Part shown: positions 41,525 through 51,945 of the stretch, in pieces
Position numbering within the stretch: the stretch's first letter is position 1
How the letters are laid out: every line of letters begins with the position of its first letter
Assembly (NCBI GenBank): GCA_010093605.1
Contig: MU004181.1
Coordinates: forward strand, 3,564,215 to 3,628,214
Reading direction: 5' to 3'
Length of the DNA stretch: 64,000 nt
Source of the DNA: Lophium mytilinum
Lineage: Eukaryota > Ascomycota > Dothideomycetes > Mytilinidiales > Mytilinidiaceae
The notes under the pieces: generated by a model
Databases searched by the model: none
Told to the model about the DNA's origin: nothing
Seen by the model: the letters and a program-made list of their open reading frames with translations, nothing else
Made by a program: the position numbers and the translations under genes

Positions 41525-43407
41525 ATGAAGTTCTCATCGACACTTATGTCGGCCGTGCTGGCCTCTGCGGTTCTTGCGAACCCAGTGGCGCAGCAGTCAG
41601 GCCGACCTGTCTTTTCCCCTCGGCCTGGACTATCGTACCCTTCGCCGTCTTCTTCTGCTTCTCCTACGCCTTCGCCTGTGGTAGAGGAGACACTGGCACC
41701 AGAGTCTCCCGCTCCGATTGCCCCTCAAAATAACGGCGGCAGACCGACAAACAACTTCCCTAGCAACCAGGGCGGCGGCGGCCAGAATGGTGGAAACAGT
41801 CAAGGCAACGAAAACCCTCATAGCGGTGTAGGCCAGAACGGTGGAAGCCAGAACGGTGGAGGCCAAACTCCCTCTAACCCTTGGGGCGGCGGAAACCCTC
41901 AGGGCAACGATAACTCTCACGGCGGCTGGGGCGATGGAAACTCTCCAGGCGGGAAGCCCCCGACTGGGGGTTGGAAACCTCCAACTGGAGGCTGGGGAAA
42001 CAAGAAGCCGCCTACCAATCGCCCAGACCATGGGCCGAACTACCATCGTACTCCAAAAACATACTACCTCCAAGTCATTAGGTAAGTAGACCATCCGGTC
42101 ACCCGCGAGGTCAGTACTAACATTTTTCAGTGACAACAAAGATATCAACAAGCAGCTCGTCAAGTTTGAGGCTTACGGACCAGGAAACATGGCAGGTATT
42201 TATCTCGACTCTGATGAAGCTCCATATAAGTTCACTTTCGAGAACGAGACTTTCGCTCCCCATGATCCCAAGTGGAAAGACCCCTCTGATCCAGGGAGTG
42301 GCGCCTGGCATGGCAGCTCTCCCTTCGATACACCTGGCGGCGAGTACATGACCACAGAAAAGCGTGCCATTGAGCGTCGTCAACGGCTAGGCCAGAACGG
42401 AGGTCAGCAGAACGGAGGTCAGCAGAATGGAGGCCAGCAAAGTGGTGGCAATGACGACTGGGATTCGAAGCAAGGCTGGGGCGATAATGATGACCATAAC
42501 GACTGGGGCAAGGACGACGACAACGACGACAACGATAACTGGGACCAAAAGAAAGGCTGGGGCAAGGACGGCGACGACGACGACAATGATAACTGGGACC
42601 AAAAGAAAGGCTGGGGCAATAAGCCGTGGGGCGATGACCAATGGAAGCACAGCCACCATGACCAGGACAAGATCGCTGAGTTCTGGGGGTATCCAGCAGT
42701 TCCATACGGCAGGTACACTGATCAGCTGGCCTTCGTTCAGTACCCTGGGAGCAGCCTGCGCCACGTCGAAGACGTCTTCCGGGACGGATCTGGCGGGTTC
42801 ATTGGCATCAACGGTGTTGGTGTTGACGTTGAGCCAGACAAGTTTGAGACCGAAGGACGTCGCTACGGTGGCCTGCCTGGCGAAGAGATTGTGTACGGCG
42901 GTGACTCTGAAGATCAAGGTAGATGGATTGCTGTTGAGAAGCCTGGACCGGACTGCAGCTGGGTGATCTACTGGTGGGACGGAAAGTGGTTCCCCTGTAA
43001 GTATCTGCCACCCTGTTTGAGTTTACTCGTGCTAACACCCATTAGGGCAACACGACAGGCCAAGACGATACGAAAAGATCAAGGTCCTCGCCGTCGACTC
43101 CAACAACGTCGACTATGGGTTTGAGCCGCAATACGATGACGATAAAGATGGGCACGATAAAGGCCCTGGGGGCGACAAAGGTCCAGGGGGTGATAAGGGC
43201 CCTGGAGGTCAAGGGCCCTGGGGCCAAGATTCTCACGGTCAAGGGCCCTCGGGTCAAGATTCTCACGGTCAAGGTCCGTCCTGGGGTGGCCAAGATTCTC
43301 ACAGTCAAGGGCCCTCGGGTCAAGATTCCCATGGTCAAGGTCCGTCCTGGGGTGGTCAAAACTCCAACGGTAACGGTCCTTGGGGTGATGATGGAAACAA
43401 CCCTTGA
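41525..43407 (+). CDS. secreted Gly/Asn/Trp-rich repeat protein
   Basis: Three exons, 41525-42081, 42131-42996 and 43046-43407, encode 594 residues. Residues 1-19 are a signal peptide (M-K-F-S-S-T-L-M-S-A-V-L-A-S-A-V-L-A). An N-terminal Gly/Asn/Gln-rich region and an acidic region with N-D-N-W-D-Q-K-K-G-W-G twice flank a folded-looking segment (about 180-245). A second ordered segment (about 345-500) contains I-Y-W-W-D-G-K-W-F-P. The tail has a 22-residue repeat, Q-D-S-H-G-Q-G-P-S-G and G-P-S-W-G-G. It may be a cell-wall or matrix protein. The acidic W-G repeats resemble those of the 31530 protein. Confidence 0.8.
42541..42630 (+). repeat. in-frame acidic WG repeat
   Basis: AACTGGGACCAAAAGAAAGG recurs 57 bp apart (about 42537 and 42594), each followed by CTGGGGCAA, encoding N-W-D-Q-K-K-G-W-G twice within an Asp-rich stretch. 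Confidence 0.8.
43225..43356 (+). repeat. 66-bp in-frame tandem duplication in the secreted-protein gene
   Basis: Units 43225-43290 and 43291-43356 are nearly identical and each encodes Q-D-S-H-x-Q-G-P-S-G-Q-D-S-H-G-Q-G-P-S-W-G-G. They differ at only a few bases. Confidence 0.9.
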
Positions 43408-44551
43408 GTTTCTTCCAGAGTCGCGACTTGGCTAGGTTTGGTGGGCCTGATCCTTCCTCGACTTTCCCACTCGTGCCCCGGATGAGGCTGGTAGAAGTCT
43501 CATGTTAGGTGAGCTGTGTGGGTGGCCATTGCTGCAATGGAGCGTTTTCTGGAATTGTTTGTTTTAATTAGTTCGTCAGGTTCGTTTCTCCTACAAAATC
43601 GATCATTCGCTGTACCACAACGCACGCATACACTTAATGCTAATGTATTTCTGATGTTCATTGCATGCTTGCCACTATTTGAGCGGGTCCTTGTTCAGTG
43701 ACCGTCGTTATCCGTGGAAAGCAAAAGGGGTGCTGACACAGTGGCAACCGGCGATATATTTGCATCTCTGACTCGAATTGAAGCGGTTTCGTGTGTGCTG
43801 ATTGTAAATGCACCAGACAGAGGAACAGGTTTCACGTGATTTCTAAGAATGTGGCGGATCAGCGGGCGTAATCAATTCGTAAATCTCGGTCCACGGTAAC
43901 TCCGTTTCTAAAACCAGTTAGTGTATAGCTTAAGACCTCTCTCTCGCTTTATAGAACCAAGGAAGCAGATTATGACTATGATTGAAACGATGATGAAGAA
44001 AGGTCATCTTGAGCTACGCAAAGGCTAGAAAACAAGATGACTTGAGTCATACCACCGAAATAGAGAAGTTCCAAAGACGACTGTGGCATGAGTCTGCTCG
44101 CACGAGGCACAACTATGGATATGACTTCATACTAATACTAGGAATGACTCACCGCGGTCTTCTCGAAGCCAGAGCTTCAGGGCGGCTGAATGTATGTAGC
44201 AGCTGATGGTGACTCTTCATCTGGATTGTGGTTCGATGGCCAAATGGGATGAAAGAAGGCAGTGCGTGCCGTTTAGCCCGTCGGATTTAGCGAAGCGCTG
44301 CCCCACCAACCGAAAACTCCTGCTCTTCTATCGAGCTGCCTCCCGACCTTCTCCCCTTCTCCACCGCCTCGACTTTCACTGTCGCCGTCCTAGCCTCTTC
44401 TACAGAGCGCTCCAGCTTCGTGCATCAAGCCTACACAGGCAAACCAGCAGCCCACCAGCGTTCTCGAGAACGCATCATTTCTATCGAAGCGGGGTACTTG
44501 GCCTCGACACCACCAGAGTTTTAACCACCAAACCCCAACAACACCGCCATC
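43408..44551. promoter_or_regulatory. intergenic; EF-2 promoter and leader at right end
   Basis: The left 600 bp shows nothing recognisable. The last 250 bp before the EF-2 start is strongly C/T-rich, then turns to an A/C-rich unstructured leader (ACCACCAAACCCCAACAACA) just before the ATG, a pattern common in highly expressed fungal genes. Confidence 0.5.
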
Positions 44552-47451
44552 ATGGTCAAGTAAGTCTCCATCATCCTCATCTCCCGTCAGATCGAGAATG
44601 AGGCCCGCTGCGCTGGGCTTGTCTCCGCTCTACCATCCTCCCATTCTCTACGTCGATACTCAAGCAAGAACAATATGCTGACATATTCTCACCAGCTTCA
44701 CCGTCGAAGAGGTACGCCACGATACGAACACGATGAAATATGGGATATCAATGCTGACAATACTGAAAGATCCGTGGTCTCATGGACTCTGCGGCCAACA
44801 TCCGTAACATGTCCGTCATTGCACATGGTGAGTTGGCACCCACCTGTTCGTATTACCCCACGGCATTGTTCTAACTTGAGGAAATTGCGTAGTCGACCAC
44901 GGAAAATCCACCTTGACCGACTCCCTCGTCCAGCGTGCCGGTATTATCTCTGCGGCGAATGCAGGCAAGGCCCGGTTTACGGACACTCGAGCCGATGAGC
45001 AGGAGCGTGGTGTCACGATCAAGTCGACAGCCATCTCACTGTACGCCGAACTCAATGATCCCGAGGACATGAAGGATATCCCGGTCAAGGTCGACAAGAA
45101 CGAGTTCTTGATCAACTTGATCGACTCCCCTGGTCACGTTGATTTCTCTTCTGAAGTCACCGCCGCTCTTCGTGTCACTGACGGTGCCCTCGTCGTCGTC
45201 GACACTGTTGAAGGTGTGTGCGTGCAAACCGAGACTGTGCTCCGACAGGCTCTTGGTGAGCGTATCAAGCCTGTCGTCATCATCAACAAGGTCGATCGTG
45301 CCCTCCTTGAACTTCAAGTTTCCAAGGAAGATCTGTACCAGAACTTTTCTCGTGTCATCGAGTCCGTCAACGTCGTTATCGCCACCTACTTCGACAAGGT
45401 TCTTGGCGATGTCCAGGTCTACCCCGACAAGGGCACCATCGCTTTCGGTTCCGGTCTCCATGGCTGGGCTTTCACTGTGCGCCAGTTTGCCGGCAGATAC
45501 GCGAAGAAGTTCGGTGTCGACAAGAACAAGATGATGGAGCGCCTATGGGTAAGGGAAACCAGCAATTTTGCTTTAAAAGTGACTGGAGCTAACAAATTCA
45601 ACAGGGTGACAACTACTTCAACCCGAAGACCAAGAAGTGGACCAAGAATGGTACTCACGAGGGCAAGCAACTCGAGCGCGCTTTCAATCAGTTCATCCTC
45701 GACCCGATCTTCAGAATCTTCAACGCCGTCATGAACTTCAAGACGGACGAGATCCCCACGCTCCTCGAGAAGCTTGAGATCAAGCTGACCTCAGACGAGA
45801 AGGATCTTGAAGGAAAGGCGCTGCTGAAGGTCGTCATGAGGAAGTTCTTGCCAGCGGCTGATGCTCTTCTCGAGATGATGATTCTGCATCTCCCATCTCC
45901 CGTCACCGCCCAGAAGTACCGTATGGAGACCCTCTACGAAGGGCCCCATGACGACGTCAACGCCATTGGTATCCGAGACTGCGATCCCAAGGGTCCCCTC
46001 ATGTTGTACGTCTCTAAGATGGTGCCAACTTCCGATAAAGGCCGTTTCTACGCTTTCGGCCGTGTCTTCTCCGGTACCGTCAAGTCTGGCTTGAAGGTCC
46101 GCATCCAGGGACCGAACTACACCCCTGGCAAGAAGGACGATCTCTTCATCAAGGCTGTCCAGCGTACCATTCTCATGATGGGCCGGTTCGTTGAGCCCAT
46201 TGAGGATGTGCCCGCCGGTAACATTCTCGGTCTCGTCGGTATTGATCAGTTCTTGCTCAAGTCTGGTACTTTGACCACCAACGAAACCGCGCACAACCTG
46301 AAGGTCATGAAGTTCTCCGTTTCCCCCGTCGTTCAACGCTCCGTCGAAGTCAAGAATGCCCAGGATCTGCCCAAGTTGGTTGAAGGTCTGAAGCGTCTGT
46401 CCAAGTCGGATCCTTGCGTATTGACCTATATCTCCCCATCCGGTGAGCACGTTGTTGCCGGCGCCGGTGAGCTCCATTTGGAGATCTGCTTGAAGGACTT
46501 GGAGGAAGATCACGCCGGTGTTCCCCTTCGCGTCTCAGACCCCGTCGTCCAGTACCGTGAGACTGTCAGCAAGAGCTCCAGCATCACGGCGCTCTCCAAG
46601 TCACCGAACAAGCACAATCGCCTGTACGTTATCGCCCAGCCTTTGGACGAGGAGGTGGCTCAAGCCATCGAAGCGGGCAAGATTAGTCCCCGTGACGATA
46701 TCAAGGCTCGCGCTCGTATCCTTGCCGATGACTTCGGTTGGGACGTCACAGATGCCCGTAAGATTTGGTGCTTCGGCCCCGATACCAGCGGCGCCAACTT
46801 GCTCGTCGACCAGACCAAGGCTGTGCAGTACCTGAGCGAAATCAAGGACTCCGTTGTCTCTGGTTTCCAATGGGCAACCAAGGAAGGTCCCGTAGCCGAA
46901 GAGCCGATGCGATCCGTGCGTTTCAACATTATGGATGTCACTCTCCATGCCGACGCTATCCATCGCGGAGGTGGACAGATCATCCCTACTACTCGTCGTG
47001 TCCTTTACGCTGCCACTCTTCTTGCGGAGCCAGGTCTCCAGGAGCCCATCTACATGGTCGAGATCACTGTGCCCGAGCAAGCTATGGGCGGTATCTACGG
47101 TGTGCTTACCCGGAGGAGAGGTCACGTTTTCGAAGAGTCCCAGCGTGTCGGTACTCCTCTCTTCAACGTCAAGGCCTACCTGCCCGTCAACGAGTCTTTC
47201 GGTTTCACTGCCGATCTACGCTCGAATACCGCCGGCCAGGCGTTCCCACAGTTGGTGTTCGACCACTGGAAGATCCTGCCCGGTGGATCGCCGCTTGACA
47301 AGACGACGATGACTGGTAAGATTGTGGAGGATATGCGGAAGAGGAAGGGTATCAAGCTCGAAGTGCCCGGTGTTGAGAACGTAAGTTGCCTCTCATGGAA
47401 CCTGAGCGAACGATTGCTAACAAGGCTACGCAGTACTACGACAAGCTATAG
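44552..47451 (+). CDS. EFT: translation elongation factor 2 (EF-2)
   Basis: GTPase that drives ribosome translocation in the cytosol. Six exons: 44552-44559, 44696-44711, 44770-44827, 44893-45548, 45605-47380 and 47434-47451, giving 843 residues, the normal EF-2 length. GTPase motifs are A-H-V-D-H-G-K-S-T (G1), D-S-P-G-H (G3) and N-K-V-D-R (G4). The regulatory loop [10 protein letters not shown] and the diphthamide-bearing motif [12 protein letters not shown] are intact, and the protein ends Y-Y-D-K-L. The first coding exons are only 8 and 16 nt and the last 18 nt, so simple ORF-based annotation would miss both ends. Confidence 0.98.
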
Positions 47452-48521
47452 AGAGATCCTATCAAAAGCGATAGATTTCCTTATTTTTCAAAGCTTGGAG
47501 GTAACCCGGAGCTGCTCGCCCGCAGGGGCCGTGCTTTCCCTGCGCAACGTGTCAACGAAAACATTATGAGCATCTCTGGAGGAGTCTAGGGACTAGTTGA
47601 CGATGACGGGCATCTGGGGTGCGAGAAATGACCGAGGGTAGTTCCAGCGGTCGATGGCCTTTTCCTTTTGCATGTTCTGCTTTGTGATGTAATCGTGGGA
47701 CTAGAAATAAGAACCACATGAACACAACTCTTTGCTTTCCTGTGATGTTTGACCTGCTTTGAGCCGGAGAGCAGATGCCCCATGTGCAGTTAAACGGTTT
47801 TGACAACGCTGGTAGCTCTCCGGGTCACTTCAGACCGGTTATGCTCGAGAGAGCTGCGCCGCTAAAACCTGAGTGGTTACCTCGAACAAGTTTACAGCAC
47901 TGAAACTAAACCCACTTCCTGTGGTTCAATATTGCGGTCGTGTGTACACCTGTCTGCCACTGCTTGAAGCCCTTCAAAAAGTTTCCAGATAGCCCAAAGC
48001 TGAGAGGTTTTACCTCGTTTACATTTCGAAAGATGTACTGAAGCACCCCAAACAGCGGTAGACAAATGTGTAAGGGGCGGACTGCGGGTTGAGTGTGCCA
48101 CCTTTTTAATGCTCCGCGAGTGCGGCCACCAGATTGAGCGAGCTAGATTGGTGAGTTTTGGGGGCCATGGCCGCAATGTGCTACACGCCCTGCAGAATCG
48201 CCACGACGGCAGCATCAGGATTAAAGGATTCAGCACCGTACCGCTGTCACAGTTGCTGGTTTTGATAGTAAAGATTCCTTCGGAGACACGTATAGCATAT
48301 ATATTCAATCCTCACCAAATCATCGTCAAATGTTCACTTCAAGTGGGGCGTATGTTAAATGCAGGACTTTTTTGTTCATGTGTATGACAGTCGTACGAGG
48401 TACTTCAGCATAGTCGAGACAGTTAGAGCGAGCTGTAAGGATCCACAAGCTACAGAGTGAGGTCTTTACTTACTGCACTGTATGCACACACGCCCACCAC
48501 AACTGGGAAAGAGTCCCCAAC
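47452..48521. other. convergent 3' intergenic between EF-2 and the permease
   Basis: About 1.07 kb containing both 3' regions and one isolated repeat copy (48010-48080, listed separately). No gene was seen; a minus frame at 47892-48308 merely overlaps the repeat. Confidence 0.45.
48010..48080 (-). repeat. isolated WG(T/A)P repeat copy
   Basis: TTTACATTTC, then AAGCACCCCAAACAGCGGTA and a CAAATGTG end match the right part of the 36.5-kb unit (TTTACATTCC, GGCACCCCAGACGGTGGCAA, ATATGTG). On the minus strand it reads S-T-A-V-W-G-A-S-V. Confidence 0.65.
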
Positions 48522-50310
48522 CTAACAGATCCAGGCCCAGAGCCTCTCGAGGAAGTTCCTCGGGGCCTGTTCCGGCCAGACATGCTCGTCCATCGTCGAC
48601 TTCCCGGTCCAGATATCCGCCGCAGCCGGTTTGACGAAGCCGGGCCGCTTCCAGATCTTCCACACGGCGTAGAGGAGGAAGTAGATCGGGATGCCGATAT
48701 ACGCGGTGATGAAGTCCTGTACCGCCCAGTGGGCCTTTGTGAAGACGGCGAAGCCGTTGAAGAGGATGATCATGGCGAAGTAGATGAGGGCGAACCAGGC
48801 TGTGTAGGGCTGAAAGCGGGACTTGAAAACGAGGGTGTCGCGGTCGACGCCCTGGGCAATGAGCGCGCTGCGGAAGCGGAGGTAGGCGACGCAGATGCTG
48901 CACCAGGTGAACAATTGGGCGATGGTGGTCAGGGCTTGGAACCAGATGAAGACGTCGTTGGCGTTGGAGGAAACGCTCATGTAGGTTAGGAGAGAGCCGG
49001 CGGCCGTGATCCAGACGCAGTTATATGGTACGCCGGCTTTGGAGCACTTGAGAAGGCATCTGGGTGCGTGTCCGTTCTGTGCAACACCGAAGAGGTAACG
49101 AGATCCCGTGTACAGGTACGCGTTGGCTGAGGAAGCGGCGGAGGTCAAGATGACAGCGTTGATAATGGAGGGGAGGGCAGGGATGCCGGCGCTGTAGATG
49201 GCGATGACCCAGGGAGAGCGAGCTGCACCGGCCGCCTTTGATAGGAGCTTCTTTTCGTTGGACGGCACGAGCACACCGATCGCGAGAGAGCCCAAGACGT
49301 ACAAGAAGAAGACGCGCCAGAAGACACGCTTGACAGCCTTGGGAATGTTCTTCCGTGGGTTCCTGGTTTCGCCTCCAGCGACGGCAACTATCTCCACACC
49401 CCCCCAGGAGAAGGCAGCGTTGAGAAGAGTTGAGAATAAGCCGAGGAAGCGTCCAGAATTGCCAGTACCAATGTATTCCTTCATAGCGCCCGGGTTCTTC
49501 CAGTAGCGGAATCCAATACGGTCTTTGTTTGGTCCTCCTCCTAGGTCAAGAATGAGAGCTAGCAGAAGTAAGCCAACGAGGGTGATGATCTTGGCGGAGG
49601 CGAAGATGAACGCGGCTTCTCCGTACACGGAAACGACGAGGATGTTCAAGCAGACGACGACGAGGATGATGATCGAAATCCAAGCAGCTATGCTGATTGT
49701 GTTATTCCAGAACTCAACAACGACGGCTGCAGCAGCAATCTCAGCGCACACCGTAATGCACGAATGATACTAAAAAAGTCAGTAATTGATGCGGATTTGA
49801 TCTTTATGAGAGGTGTGACTTGCATACCCAGTTGTTCCATCCAACAGCGAATCCCATGGCCGGGTCGACGTAACGAGAGCAGTACTGAGGAATGGCGCCG
49901 GGGAGGGGAAGCCAGGTGGCCATCTCACAGAGACACTGCAGCATGGCGAATACGGCGAGGCCAGTGATAGTATATCCAAGCAACACGGAGAGAGGGCCTG
50001 CAGTAGCGAAAGCGCTACCGATACCCAGAAACAGACCAGTTCCAATAGTAGCACCGAGCGCAATGAACTGAACGTGACGAGACTTGAGACTATTGTCTGA
50101 ATTAGATCCGATACCGCAACAGACGCCAGGACGGAAAGATCCTTACCCTCGCTGGACGTTTTTATACCGTTCAGCCGTAGCTAGGTCGCCATACAGAGCC
50201 GTAGCTTCGTCAATAGCATTGCGCTTGGCGTTGGACATGTGGTTGACATCTTTGTAGTCGGTAAGTACAGAGGCGGCGTTGATCGAACACTGGTACGTGT
50301 CGGACGCCAT
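48522..50310 (-). CDS. amino-acid permease (APC superfamily, YAT type)
   Basis: Predicted proton-coupled amino-acid importer of the plasma membrane. Exons 50310-50147, 50089-49828 and 49769-48522 encode 557 residues with about 12 TM segments, the family standard. Hallmarks are L-K-S-R-H-V-Q-F-I-A-L-G-A-T-I-G-T-G-L-F in TM1, the substrate-binding G-T-G-L region, R-Y-V-D-P-A-M-G-F-A-V-G-W-N-N-W between TM2 and TM3, and F-S-W-G-G-V-E-I-V-A-V-A-G-G-E-T-R-N-P in TM6. The C-terminus W-A-W-I-C resembles palmitoylated ends of yeast permeases. Specificity cannot be told from sequence. Confidence 0.93.
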
Positions 50311-51945
50311 CGTGAAGCACGAGTGGTGCTGAAGTAAGGGAGAGACGAGTGAAAGTCTGAAGAAGAGGAGAAAGAGTGGATAGAAGGTTACGCGACGAGC
50401 ACGAGATGGAGCACGAGGAAGAGGCCGGGCCTAGCCGCGCGTTAGTTGAACGAATTGGAATTGCTCAGTAGAAGATAAGTTGCCGTTAGCGATAAGGTCT
50501 TTACAATTCACAGCAGGCTGCCTCCTGGGTACATCAGTGGGCGGTGGGGGAGTGCTTGTTGGCTCATGAGCTGCCATCCATAGTCAGGGATTGATCATCC
50601 TAGGAGGTTAAGGTTATTGTGTTGCACGTCTTCAGAGGTGTAAGACTAGACGCGTCTCCAGCCAAATAGCCTGCCCAACTCGGATTAGAGCAAGCAGAAG
50701 ACTGTTTTGCAAGAACATGATCGATTGCTAGGGCGCCGGAAGGCGGGGGACTGTGACGACGCGAATTAGGTGGTAGGTCTATGTCCCGGTCTAATAGACC
50801 AGGCGGCCAGATAGCGAATGTCTATGCAGATGTAGATCTGGGGATTTTGTTAGACCTAGGATGAGGAAGGAAGATCAGATGAGATTGTGATGTTCTATCT
50901 ACGAGTTCTACGTCTATCTGATATACCTGCTCAGGTATACAATAACAAAGAAAGGTGTTTGGTGTGAAACAGCAAACAGCCGTGCATACAAATTTGATTG
51001 AAGCTGAGATGGAAGAGGCTAGAAACCAACAGATTTGGGGATCGTGCTGCCGGCGAGCGTCGTCGAGCTCGGTTGATGCGGAAAGTAGCAATAGCTGGGA
51101 TGGAGAGGCAGACCTTCTAGCGTGATTCTAGCGCTCTTCCCTGCATGCGCCTCCCAAGCATCATCCCCCACAAGCTACTACGCAGGCGGTTGGAAAGGCC
51201 CGAGTACCGGCTTAGGCGTCTTGGTCACCAGCATCATGTAGAATCTCTTTTCAGGGTTGGGTATGAGTCTCATCTTAGGAGCGCAGCGTAGAAAGCCATC
51301 GGAAACCATAGGTCATCCTCGCGATCGAGCATCACAAGTAGTAGAACAACGCAATCAATCGATTTCCAGAGTCTCAATTTCTCCTTTATCTACCTACGAC
51401 AGCCCATGCCGCGATTGCAAGAACCCCTCGCCCCCTGCCTAGGGAAATGCAAAGAGCACAAGCTGCACAGCCCTCACTTCTCGGGCCCGTAAGACGTATC
51501 TCATTGCGCATAACCAGTGTACCAAAAAATAGTAGAGTAAAGCATGGTGGGTAATGGGCTTGTGTTTGGAGGTGGGAGACGAGAACGGGGACCGATAATC
51601 TCGAGACTCATCCATCCATTCATTCAGCTGCGATGATAAACCACCACCCTACCTATCATCGATATCAAGCCTCGGGCCAGTCCGAGCACTCATCTAGAGA
51701 AGAGCATCGTCAAGGGCGGAACATAGAAAGACGCCTATCCCCATCCCTCCTCCGATGCCATTAGAAAACGCCTCCTTTGAACAGAAGGTAAAAGAAATCT
51801 CACCCCGTCATGCAAAGCCCTTTGGCGATTGCAATCTTTAAGCCCATATGGCAGACAGACACCATCCCATGTTTATGCCCCAAAAACAGATTTGCGGGAT
51901 TGAAGACCAGAAAAAAGAGGTCCAGGAACAACAAGCTGCACCGCT
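50311..51945. other. intergenic between the permease start and cullin end
   Basis: 1.6 kb holding the permease promoter and the cullin 3' region. Open frames (50822-51091 minus, 51257-51442 plus) are short and unsupported. No repeat family was recognised. Confidence 0.45.

Noticed and set aside
47892-48308. 138-codon minus frame in the EF-2/permease gap
   Set aside because: It overlaps the isolated repeat copy and shows no gene-like structure.
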